Below, piece by piece: positions 1-7,151 of a DNA stretch of 7,605 bases (the stretch's first letter is position 1; each line of letters opens with the position of its first letter). The stretch comes from Candidatus Kaiserbacteria bacterium (GTDB lineage Bacteria > Patescibacteriota > Minisyncoccia > Phycocordibacterales > UBA918): NCBI GenBank assembly GCA_020428895.1, contig JAGQLZ010000034.1:1-7605 (forward strand). Reading direction: 5' to 3'. A program made the position numbers and the translations under genes. The notes under the pieces are model-generated. The model worked only from the letters and a program-made list of their open reading frames with translations. It was not told the DNA's origin and did not search any database.

Positions 1-28
1 CGGAGGCTGGCGCGGTACTATATAGGTA

Positions 29-2800
29 ATGCCGGAAGGTTTTCCGAAACAGTTCTCTTCACCAGAGGAAGAGTTGGAGTATTTGCGTGACCGAGTAGCC
101 AGAGAGGAGCAAGCGATGCTTGCTCGCACCCCTGAAGTCGATCAAGCTGATATTGAGACTATAGCGCGCCAAGAGTTGCGAGATTATTCTTCGTTTACCC
201 CAAAGATGGTTCTTGATAAAAGTCATCAACTTCAAGGAGTCGAACTAAAAGCTACTGAAGAACAAATTGCTATTTCAAATAATCAAGTTGAGGAAATAGT
301 TCAGGTGGCTCTAGAGAAAGGTATCAAAAACGCTCTAACAGTTCTCGAGAAAATTCCTGATAGTTATGTAGTTGATGAAGTTCATAGGAAGTTAGTATCA
401 CTGATTCAAAGTGGTGTGAATATTCAGCAACTTCGAGAAGGATTACCAATGTGGCACTTGCTTCACATGACTCTTTACGAGGTAACGATGCCCGAACATT
501 CTAGTGGTAAGGAATATCAGTTAACTGAATTGGTTGGCATGATGGAGCAGTTTTTGGCTGGTATGCGTACGGTCGGACTTTCGCAAAAACATAATCACAT
601 AGTTCTTGAAGTAGCAGTAGCTAACCATAGTGATGATATTGTTTTTTATACAGCTGTACCAAATGAGTTTTCAGCACTTTTTGAAAAGCAATTGCAGTCT
701 TTATTTCCTCAGGCTGTTTTGGCAATTCAAAACCACGATTACAATATATTTATAGATGGCGGTACGTCTGGTGTAAGTGAGATGAAGTTGGAAAAGAATT
801 CGATTTATCCAATACGTGTGTGTGAGGAATTTGCTACTGATCCACTACCGGTACTCTTGAATGCTTTCTCAAATATCGATAGAGATGGTGGCGGGGCAGC
901 TTTACAGTTTGTAATTCGTCACCCACAACATGATTACAGGAAAGATTATGAGAGTATCATTAAAAATATCCGCAAAGGCATGAAGCCAAGTGATGCTATC
1001 TCCAGAAGTACGATTAGTGGAGAATTAATGGCATCAGTAAATGATCTTTTCTTTAAGAAAAAAGAGACGAAGAATAATCTGTCTGACGTTCTGCCAGAAT
1101 CTGATGTCGATACTCAAGCGATAGAATTGTTTAATAAAAAGATCAGCAGTCAGTTGTACGAATGTAATGTCAGGATAGTCGTATCTAGTTCTAGTCAAAG
1201 TAAAGTTAATACTTATCTTGACCAGATAGAATCCACCTTTAATCAATTTGAAGTAGTTGGTTCTAATAAGGCAATTTTTAAACGGTACCCTCAAGGAGCT
1301 ATTCAAAAACAAGCTATTAAAGCCTTTTCTTTTCGAGAGTTTAAACCAAAAACTAGTTTAGTGTTTTCCATAGACGAACTGGCCACTATGATACATTATC
1401 CAGCCAATGGTAATGTAGCATCACCTCAGTTTAAACAAAATCGAGCCAAAACCGCTCCATATATAGGCGATAGTGCTACTTCAGGTACGCTTTTGGGTAT
1501 CAATAAGCACCGTGGTATCGAAAAGAAAATTTACATGGATGAACAGGATCGCATGCGTCATTTTTATGTTATCGGTCAGACCGGTACTGGTAAATCAGTT
1601 TTCTTAAAAAATCTGATTATTCAAGACATCGAACAGGGGGCCGGTGTCTGTATGATTGATCCGCACGGAACTGACATAGAAGACGTGATCGGAGCAATTC
1701 CTTCGGAGCGTTACGATGATGTTATTTATTTTGATCCATCAAGACAAGATCGAGTGATTGGCTTAAATATGTTGGAATATGATCCAACTAAGCCCGAACA
1801 AAAAACTTTTGTAGTAAATGAATTATTTTCAATCTTTCAGAAGCTTTATGGTGCTAACCCTGAATCAATGGGGCCAATGTTTGAACAATACTTCCGTAAC
1901 GCAACTTTGCTGGTGATGGATCATCCAGAGAGTGGAAATACTTTAATGGACATTGCTCGGGTGATGTCTGACGCAAAATTCCGACGAGAGAAACTTGAGA
2001 AGGCTACCAATCCAGTTGTGGTTGAGTTTTGGAAAGAAATTGCTAGTAAAGCTGGGGGAGAAGCATCACTGGAAAATATCGTACCTTACATCGTATCGAA
2101 GTTTGATGTATTTACTGCCAATGACTACATGCGACCGATTATTGGTCAGCAGACCTCAGCTTTCAACTTTAGAAAAATAATGGATGAACGAAAAATTTTA
2201 CTTGTTAATTTATCTAAAGGTCGGTTGGGTGAAATCAATGCCAATTTAATCGGAATGATATTTGTGGGTAAAATTTTGATGGCCGCACTTTCAAGAGTTG
2301 ATGATCCATCAAAAAGTTTTTCACCGTTTTATCTACACATTGATGAATTTCAGAATGTATCCACTAATTCCATTGCTTCTATTTTGTCGGAAGCTCGTAA
2401 GTACAAACTTGGACTATCAATGGCCCATCAATTTATTGCTCAACTAGAACCAACTATTAGAGATGCTGTATTTGGTAACGTTGGCTCAATGGCAGCATTT
2501 CGAGTTGGTAATGAAGACGCTGACGCTCTATTACCGCAATTTGATCCAGTCTTTGATAAAAATGATTTAATGAATATACCAAATTATCAAGCTTTTATGC
2601 GTATATTGTCTAACGGTACACCAACGAAACCATTTACTGTAAACACTTTACCACCAAGGGAAACTAACCAGACAGATATTGATGCGTTAATCCATATGAG
2701 CTATATGAAGTATGGTCGTCCGTTAGCGGAAATAGAAGCTGATATTGCCAAGCGGTATCAAAAAAGATCAGTACCACCTCCGTTAACTTCACCGAGGTAG
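29..2800 (+). CDS. Soluble TraG/VirD4-like P-loop ATPase (type IV secretion/conjugation coupling family)
   Basis: The 923-aa product is probably a cytosolic hexameric motor of the HerA/FtsK-TraG class that moves DNA or protein through a membrane complex. Its C-terminal half carries the ATPase signature: Walker A GQTGTGKS at residues 516-523, a DPHG motif about 40 residues later, Walker B YLHIDEF at 768-774 (acidic pair D772/E773), a sensor-like segment SMAHQF around 797-802, and a candidate arginine finger in AAFRVGNEDAD (R825). The N-terminal region is charged and helical (about 10-130), followed by a mixed alpha/beta region (about 140-440) that I cannot assign firmly. I see no transmembrane segment, unlike classical VirD4/TraD, so any membrane anchor must be another protein. 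The ATG is the only start available, because an in-frame TAG lies at 23-25. No Shine-Dalgarno is visible. A weak -10-like TACTAT ends 7 nt upstream. The family call is strong; the transported substrate is unknown. Confidence 0.88.
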   Translation: MPEGFPKQFSSPEEELEYLRDRVAREEQAMLARTPEVDQADIETIARQELRDYSSFTPKMVLDKSHQLQGVELKATEEQIAISNNQVEEIVQVALEKGIKNALTVLEKIPDSYVVDEVHRKLVSLIQSGVNIQQLREGLPMWHLLHMTLYEVTMPEHSSGKEYQLTELVGMMEQFLAGMRTVGLSQKHNHIVLEVAVANHSDDIVFYTAVPNEFSALFEKQLQSLFPQAVLAIQNHDYNIFIDGGTSGVSEMKLEKNSIYPIRVCEEFATDPLPVLLNAFSNIDRDGGGAALQFVIRHPQHDYRKDYESIIKNIRKGMKPSDAISRSTISGELMASVNDLFFKKKETKNNLSDVLPESDVDTQAIELFNKKISSQLYECNVRIVVSSSSQSKVNTYLDQIESTFNQFEVVGSNKAIFKRYPQGAIQKQAIKAFSFREFKPKTSLVFSIDELATMIHYPANGNVASPQFKQNRAKTAPYIGDSATSGTLLGINKHRGIEKKIYMDEQDRMRHFYVIGQTGTGKSVFLKNLIIQDIEQGAGVCMIDPHGTDIEDVIGAIPSERYDDVIYFDPSRQDRVIGLNMLEYDPTKPEQKTFVVNELFSIFQKLYGANPESMGPMFEQYFRNATLLVMDHPESGNTLMDIARVMSDAKFRREKLEKATNPVVVEFWKEIASKAGGEASLENIVPYIVSKFDVFTANDYMRPIIGQQTSAFNFRKIMDERKILLVNLSKGRLGEINANLIGMIFVGKILMAALSRVDDPSKSFSPFYLHIDEFQNVSTNSIASILSEARKYKLGLSMAHQFIAQLEPTIRDAVFGNVGSMAAFRVGNEDADALLPQFDPVFDKNDLMNIPNYQAFMRILSNGTPTKPFTVNTLPPRETNQTDIDALIHMSYMKYGRPLAEIEADIAKRYQKRSVPPPLTSPR

Positions 2801-2809
2801 TGCTATAAT
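2801..2809 (+). promoter_or_regulatory. Extended -10 promoter of the 361-aa gene
   Basis: TGCTATAAT is a perfect extended -10 (TGn plus consensus TATAAT), lying directly after the stop codon of the ATPase gene. The -10 ends 11 nt before the ATG at 2821. Initiation about 7 nt downstream would leave a leader of only a few bases. No good -35 exists at 16-18 bp spacing, which the TG extension can compensate for. No Shine-Dalgarno lies between promoter and start. Confidence 0.7.
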
Positions 2810-2820
2810 AAATTAACTAT

Positions 2821-3906
2821 ATGGAAGCTTTTACCTTAGAAAAAGTCCCAACTAGAGATTATATTGAGCTTAGAAAAAAAATCGAAGCACAACATGATCG
2901 GATGGAAAAGCTGGTTACTGTTTTTTTGCGAGTAAGTACTAAGGGAGCTGATGAAAATCTTAATGATTTGTTAACCAAAGCCCAAGATGCTTTTTCTAAT
3001 TTGGTTATACACGTAGGTAAATTTAAAGAGTTGACAGCCTATCCTGATATAACCAATGAAGGTACTACTTTTTCTGAAGAGACTACTGAAAAAATTGATG
3101 TGGAATATGAAGAAATCGAAAAGCTTTCTACTGAAATAGTAAGATTTTATAATCAGTTAATACAGAGTAAACCAGAACTTAAGCATGCACTGAATGAGGT
3201 AGCCGTAGACCAAGGCGATTTAAGTGCTGATTCCACTAGTGAAGGAGGAAGTGAAAATCAGGCATTTGAAGAATTTAAAGACTTACCAAATCAAGAGGCT
3301 GTTCACGCCCGCAGTGCTCTGGATGCACAATTAGAAGAAAGAGGGACTGGTGGTATTAGTAAGGGAGAAATTCCCGGCGCCATCTTAGAACAAGCTGCTG
3401 ACCCAGTGGTGGCTGCTCAAGAAAGATACAGCAAAGAGTTAGATAAAACTTTAGAAGCAGCTGAACACTCGTACACAAGAGTAGTCTCAAAGTTGGCAGT
3501 AGTTGTAGAAGATCCAAGTGATGCAGAAACCAAATATAAAATTTCGTTTGGTTCAGTTGTTTTGCATTACGAAAATTTAAATTTAAATGATGTGCCCGCT
3601 GAAGAAATTGAAGCAGATGTCTATAAGGTTTTATCTGACATGTCTAAAGATAAAGAATTTGGTTTATTAAATCGTGATGAAAATGAGATTTCAGCCACTC
3701 TACAGCTTCGTCTTGAGGATGTTTTTAATTCTAAATTTGGCAGTGATACTAATTTGACTGGAGTAGAGTTTGAAAATTTTGATAAACAACTTATAGAAAA
3801 TGACGAGGATAATCAGGACAATAATGAAGTCTCAATTAATCCAGAGATGGTTACTGTTACTGATCCGGCAGTTCCAAGAGCAGTAGTTCCGCAAAAACCC
3901 GCGTAA
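2821..3906 (+). CDS. Acidic hypothetical protein, 361 aa
   Basis: I do not recognise this protein. It is strongly acidic and predicted soluble, with no signal peptide or membrane segment. Residues 1-115 are mostly charged heptad-like helix (for example RDYIELRKKIEAQHDRMEKL and, further on, EYEEIEKLSTEIVRFYNQL), suggesting a helical bundle or coiled coil. Residues about 125-200 are low-complexity and rich in Ser, Glu and Gln. A second apparently folded segment follows (about 200-310), with possible beta strands around YKISFGSVVLHYENL. The tail is Asp/Asn-rich and then Pro/Val-rich (NDEDNQDNNE to the terminal PQKPA), which looks disordered. It lies 20 bp after the ATPase gene but has its own strong promoter, so it is close to but not strictly dependent on that gene. 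A structural or adaptor partner of the ATPase is possible from context only. Confidence 0.8.
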   Translation: MEAFTLEKVPTRDYIELRKKIEAQHDRMEKLVTVFLRVSTKGADENLNDLLTKAQDAFSNLVIHVGKFKELTAYPDITNEGTTFSEETTEKIDVEYEEIEKLSTEIVRFYNQLIQSKPELKHALNEVAVDQGDLSADSTSEGGSENQAFEEFKDLPNQEAVHARSALDAQLEERGTGGISKGEIPGAILEQAADPVVAAQERYSKELDKTLEAAEHSYTRVVSKLAVVVEDPSDAETKYKISFGSVVLHYENLNLNDVPAEEIEADVYKVLSDMSKDKEFGLLNRDENEISATLQLRLEDVFNSKFGSDTNLTGVEFENFDKQLIENDEDNQDNNEVSINPEMVTVTDPAVPRAVVPQKPA

Positions 3907-3965
3907 GTTTTATAAGTTTATTTAATGCTTTTACACAGTAACAAGGTAAAAATATTTAGTGGTAA

Positions 3966-3974
3966 TGATATTAT
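3966..3974 (+). promoter_or_regulatory. Extended -10 promoter of the 641-aa gene
   Basis: TGATATTAT matches an extended -10 (TGn plus TATTAT, 5 of 6 to consensus). It sits in the 77-bp gap after the 361-aa gene and ends 9 nt before the ATG at 3984. Transcription would therefore start at or within about 3 nt of the ATG, giving a leaderless message. No convincing -35 is present and no Shine-Dalgarno is seen. Confidence 0.55.
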
Positions 3975-3983
3975 GTATTTACT

Positions 3984-5909
3984 ATGGCACAGGATGGTTC
4001 TTTACATGACGCATCGTCAATTAAGTTTGATTTAAATTCCCAAGCGGGAGTATTATCAATATTAACTTCAATTCGTAACAGTGAATTGAACGCAGAAGAT
4101 CGAAACGAGTTGCGTGATTTGGTTTTTTTATTTTCTAATAGTGGAGGAGATCCAGCAGTTAAATCTTTGCTGGAGGAAAGATTGGTGTCATTTAATTTAA
4201 CCCAGCCAGTTGCTTCAAAAAAAACAGCAGAAAAAGATTTAAAAGCAGATGAGGTTAAAGCTAGTGAAACACCAGCAAAACCTAAATCTAGTTTTGCTGG
4301 TGTTAGACCACAGCCAACTTTTAGTGTTAAAGGACAGTCACCAGCGACTGATATTCCTGCACCTGCATCCACTCCACCGGCTGCTCCGATTTCTGTCCCA
4401 GCATCAACTCCGTCAGTTTCAGAAACTCCAACACCAACTGCACCAACAATAACATCTACGCCAACTCAAAATATTGCAGCAGTTCGTCCTGAACCACCAA
4501 AGATACCAACTCCACCACCAGTAACTTCCACGCCACCTAAAGTGGTAACTCCACCACCGGCTCCAGTAAAACCAACTCAACCGGCTGGGGTTGTAGATAG
4601 TGATAATTTAAATAGAATTAGGGAAATTAAAGCTTCCGTAAATGATCGAGTAGGCAATCCAGTAAATCTAGTTGATATTGATAATGTTGTTGGACGGGAT
4701 TACATGAACGCTTTGCTAGATGCTATGAAGGCTGTTAGCGGTGGTACTCCACAAGGAGCGGCAACTGCAATGAGCAAATTGGAAAGCACATATCAGGTTG
4801 TGATGTCTGTGCTGGATAAACGTGATCAAAGTTTAGTTCATGAAGAAGTTGAGAAAGCTCCATTGCCAGATGAGGTTAATAAAGTTGCACAAAATATTTC
4901 GGTTCAAGTGGTAGATGAAACTGAAGATAAGTCGCATAAAGTAGCTGTCGGTAGAGCTCAAAAGAAAGATAAGCTGTATTCTCACTTAGTGGCTGGTGCT
5001 CATAAAAGCGAAGAAGAAACTACTGATGTAGATTTAGCAGAGGAACCAGATTTTCTAGTACCGCAGTCTGCTTCAGTTGGATCGTTTGCCCCAGATGTTG
5101 AAAAACCTATTAATCCAACAGCATCAGTTACTGAATCAGAAGCTTCAGCTGAAACAAAAGTTGATAATGAACCAGAAAAGAAATCAGGATGGGCTCAGGC
5201 CTTAGCAAGTATTCGTTTACCTAATAAGGACGAAGATAATAAAGAACCTGAACAAACGACATTTTCTCCACATACCCCAGATCAGCCAGCGCCGATTTCA
5301 GCACCTATGACACCGGTGTCTACACCGTCTATGCCGGTTACTCCAACTTCTGTTGCGACTCCATCACCTATACCAGCTCCAACACCGACCCCAAACTCAG
5401 AGCAAATCCCTTCAACACCAGTGGCTTCTTCAGTCCCAAGACCAGACATCACACCTTCAAACATAAAGCCAAACTCTGGAAGTACAGGTACATCGTTGCC
5501 AATAACTCCAGTTTCAAATACTGAACCGCTAAAAACTCCAAATGACCTACCAACCGCAGATTCTAGACGAAAACTTTCAGCTGACAAAATTGGTGATCCA
5601 TTATATTCAGGTGAGGTTGACAATGGTCTAAATCAGCTATTATCAGAATGGTCTCTGTTTAAAAAGAGTGGTTTATTTGGCACTGGTCCAAAAGGTAGAG
5701 AACACCCGCTATTTTTGAAATTAGCTGAACTACAAATCCCGTTAATTTTAGCTGGCCGATTTGAAGGATCAACTCAGGAAATTAAACAAAGTATCACTGA
5801 CTACATGAATGGTTGGCGTTATGAGCAGGGAATCATCTATGAGCCAGGTGAAACTTTCGAACATTACTTAAGACGAGTAATTTCTCACATCATTGGTTTA
5901 CAGACTTAA
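3984..5909 (+). CDS. Large Pro/Thr-rich multidomain hypothetical protein, 641 aa
   Basis: The function is not recognised. The architecture alternates apparently folded and disordered parts. Residues 1-72 form a helical segment. Residues about 73-200 are a Pro/Thr/Ser/Ala linker with runs such as PTPPP and TPPPAP. Residues about 203-290 are helical (RIREIKASVNDRVG, then DYMNALLDAMKAV). A charged stretch with KKDKLYSHL follows near 327-335. Residues about 427-520 are a second Pro/Thr linker (PTPTP, PAPTPTP). Residues 537-638 form a compact C-terminal segment rich in aromatics, Gly and charge (DPLYSGEVDNGLNQLLSEW, GLFGTGPKGREHPLF, DYMNGWRYEQG, FEHYLRRVISHI). That C-terminal segment is the part most likely to be a conserved domain. 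There is no signal peptide or membrane helix, so the linkers are not an obvious cell-wall spacer. The gene follows the ATPase and the acidic protein and may be a scaffold for the same machine, which is inference. Confidence 0.82.
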   Translation: MAQDGSLHDASSIKFDLNSQAGVLSILTSIRNSELNAEDRNELRDLVFLFSNSGGDPAVKSLLEERLVSFNLTQPVASKKTAEKDLKADEVKASETPAKPKSSFAGVRPQPTFSVKGQSPATDIPAPASTPPAAPISVPASTPSVSETPTPTAPTITSTPTQNIAAVRPEPPKIPTPPPVTSTPPKVVTPPPAPVKPTQPAGVVDSDNLNRIREIKASVNDRVGNPVNLVDIDNVVGRDYMNALLDAMKAVSGGTPQGAATAMSKLESTYQVVMSVLDKRDQSLVHEEVEKAPLPDEVNKVAQNISVQVVDETEDKSHKVAVGRAQKKDKLYSHLVAGAHKSEEETTDVDLAEEPDFLVPQSASVGSFAPDVEKPINPTASVTESEASAETKVDNEPEKKSGWAQALASIRLPNKDEDNKEPEQTTFSPHTPDQPAPISAPMTPVSTPSMPVTPTSVATPSPIPAPTPTPNSEQIPSTPVASSVPRPDITPSNIKPNSGSTGTSLPITPVSNTEPLKTPNDLPTADSRRKLSADKIGDPLYSGEVDNGLNQLLSEWSLFKKSGLFGTGPKGREHPLFLKLAELQIPLILAGRFEGSTQEIKQSITDYMNGWRYEQGIIYEPGETFEHYLRRVISHIIGLQT

Positions 5910-5925
5910 TAAAGTAGGTTAATTT
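5897..5925 (+). promoter_or_regulatory. Weak candidate promoter of the delta'-like gene
   Basis: TTTACA (5897-5902, 5 of 6 to the -35 consensus) and TAATTT (5920-5925, a poor -10) are separated by 17 bp. The -10 ends 7 nt before the ATG at 5933, so initiation would again be nearly leaderless. The -10 match is weak, and the gene may instead be transcribed with the one upstream. Confidence 0.25.
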
Positions 5926-5932
5926 TGACACA

Positions 5933-6565
5933 ATGATCAAAGAACATCACGCTCGTTTATTCGTAGCTGATTCACTGTTGGATGTTCCAGCTTATAAAGA
6001 ATTAGATTCATCTTCACCTGATGTGGTTATCATTGATAGGCCTAGGTTTGCGATTGCTGATGTTAGGGAAATGAATGAAACTGCTCATCGGTTACCAATT
6101 AAAGATAACGAAAGAGTGGTTGTGTTAAGAACTGATGTAATTGCTCTTGAAGCTCAGCAAGCTTTACTGAAAACACTTGAAGAACCACCAACTAATACTT
6201 TATTTATACTGGTAATTAAAGATTCGTCTAATATAATTCCGACAATTTGGTCTCGAGTTCTATTTGAAGGAGACTTACGTAATAATAAACAGCAGAATGA
6301 TTCATTTGATACATTCATGAATAGTCCTTATAAAGATAGACTTGAGTGGATAGTAAAAATAACTAAAGATAAAGATCGGGTTTCGATTGATGAAGTATTG
6401 ACTGGTGTGTTAATCAGTCTTACCCGCTGGTATCAGGAAAAACTAGTGACTAAAGAAGCTATGGAATCAATATTGTCACTTTCTATCAAAGCAAGTTTAC
6501 CCGGTTCGAGTTTAAAAATGATTTTAGAGGAAATCGCTTTATCAGTACCGGTTTTGAAGAGATAA
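5933..6565 (+). CDS. DNA polymerase III delta'-like clamp-loader protein, short and motif-less
   Basis: The 210-aa product resembles the later part of the AAA+ module of clamp-loader delta' subunits (HolB). The diagnostic stretch is EAQQALLKTLEEPP at residues 73-86, followed by the beta strand TLFILVI and then IIPTIWSRV (101-109), which matches the delta' TxxSRC region with Val in place of Cys. The preceding AIADVREMNETAHRLPI (40-56) corresponds to the helix before Walker B. Walker A is absent, and the usual Walker B acids are replaced (VVVLRTDV at 62-69), so ATP binding is unlikely, as for the non-ATPase delta' of many bacteria. It is much shorter than the roughly 330 aa of E. coli delta', lacking the N-terminal P-loop part and much of the C-terminal collar. 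The start is the first ATG after an in-frame TAG at 5915-5917. Its likely role is in the replication clamp loader. Confidence 0.75.
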   Translation: MIKEHHARLFVADSLLDVPAYKELDSSSPDVVIIDRPRFAIADVREMNETAHRLPIKDNERVVVLRTDVIALEAQQALLKTLEEPPTNTLFILVIKDSSNIIPTIWSRVLFEGDLRNNKQQNDSFDTFMNSPYKDRLEWIVKITKDKDRVSIDEVLTGVLISLTRWYQEKLVTKEAMESILSLSIKASLPGSSLKMILEEIALSVPVLKR

Positions 6566-6581
6566 TAGTGAATGCTACAAT
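6554..6581 (+). promoter_or_regulatory. Promoter of frr
   Basis: TTGAAG (6554-6559, 4 of 6 to the -35 consensus) and TACAAT (6576-6581, 5 of 6 to the -10 consensus) are spaced by 16 bp, and a TG extension at 6573-6574 gives TGCTACAAT. The -35 overlaps the last codons of the delta'-like gene. Initiation near 6588 would give a leader of about 15 nt that is almost entirely A and U, with no Shine-Dalgarno before the ATG at 6603. Confidence 0.6.
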
Positions 6582-6602
6582 TGTTTAATAATAAAAATAC
6601 TT

Positions 6603-7145
6603 ATGGATGAAGGAAAAAATAAGAAAATACATGATGTTAAAGATTGGTTAGTTAAGGAATACGCTGGTATTAGAACTGGTCAGGCGGCTCCGGCTTTACT
6701 TGATAGTATTAAAGTGGAACAGTATGGTGCAAAAGTTCCTGTTAATCAGGTTGGTTCAGTTGGTGTCGAAGATGCTCGTACCCTACGGGTATCAACTTGG
6801 GACGCCGGAGTGATACCAGCTGTGGAAAAAGCTATTAGAGAAGCAGACTTGGGAGTTTCTGTGTCTACTGATTCGGCTGGACTTAGAGTAATTTTCCCAG
6901 AATTAACCAGTGAAAGAAGAGTTCAATTAGTTAAGTTAGCTAAACAAAAATTAGAAGAAGCCAGAGTTTCGATTCGGTCCATTCGTGATGATTGTATGAA
7001 AGAGCTTGATAATAAACAAAAGTCTGGTGACATAAGCGAAGATGAAAAATTCACGGAAAAAGAAAAGGTGCAAAAAATTGTAGATTCAGCTAATAAAGAA
7101 CTTGAGGATCTATTCAGTAAAAAGGAATCTGAAATTTCCGTTTAG
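6603..7145 (+). CDS. frr: Ribosome recycling factor
   Basis: RRF works with EF-G to split post-termination ribosomes in the cytosol. The 180-aa length fits the usual 185 or so. Family landmarks are in order: EYAGIRTGQAAPALLDSI (19-36; IRTGRASP in E. coli, here Gln for Arg), VEQYG (38-42), EDARTLRVSTWD (56-67), AVEKAIREADLG (73-84), LTSERRVQLVK (101-111), RVSIRSIRDD (121-130) and SGDISEDEKF (141-150). By hand alignment, the essential E. coli Arg132 corresponds to R128 and is kept, while the following Arg133 is an Asp. The N-terminal helix is about four residues shorter than in E. coli. Many bacteria place frr after tsf-pyrH, whereas here it follows a delta'-like gene and has its own promoter. 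The stop lies in the same frame as the downstream protease start, 6 nt away. Confidence 0.97.
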   Translation: MDEGKNKKIHDVKDWLVKEYAGIRTGQAAPALLDSIKVEQYGAKVPVNQVGSVGVEDARTLRVSTWDAGVIPAVEKAIREADLGVSVSTDSAGLRVIFPELTSERRVQLVKLAKQKLEEARVSIRSIRDDCMKELDNKQKSGDISEDEKFTEKEKVQKIVDSANKELEDLFSKKESEISV

Positions 7146-7151
7146 TCTATT

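Noticed and set aside
1..29. Possible 3' end of an upstream gene, with TAA at 27-29 overlapping the ATG at 29-31 (TAATG)
   Set aside because: Only eight codons are visible and all three frames are open for part of this stretch, so it cannot be distinguished from intergenic sequence.
1034..1312. Antisense open frame of 92 aa within the ATPase gene
   Set aside because: It is a hydrophobic shadow of a clear coding region with no recognisable motifs.
2773..2801. Imperfect stem ACCACCTC/GAGGTAGT (7 of 8 pairs, 13-nt loop) at the end of the ATPase gene
   Set aside because: No T-tract follows, and it overlaps the next gene's extended -10, so a terminator is not supported.
3971..4372. Antisense open frame of 133 aa
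   Set aside because: It overlaps the start of the 641-aa gene, has no family features and no promoter on the - strand that I can see.
5282..5623. Antisense open frame of 113 aa rich in Gly and Val
   Set aside because: It is the mirror image of the Pro/Thr-rich codons of the 641-aa gene and has no independent support.
5925..5930. Perfect -35 hexamer TTGACA just before the delta'-like start
   Set aside because: No -10 lies 16-18 bp downstream (that position reads CACGCT or similar inside the gene), so it is probably chance.
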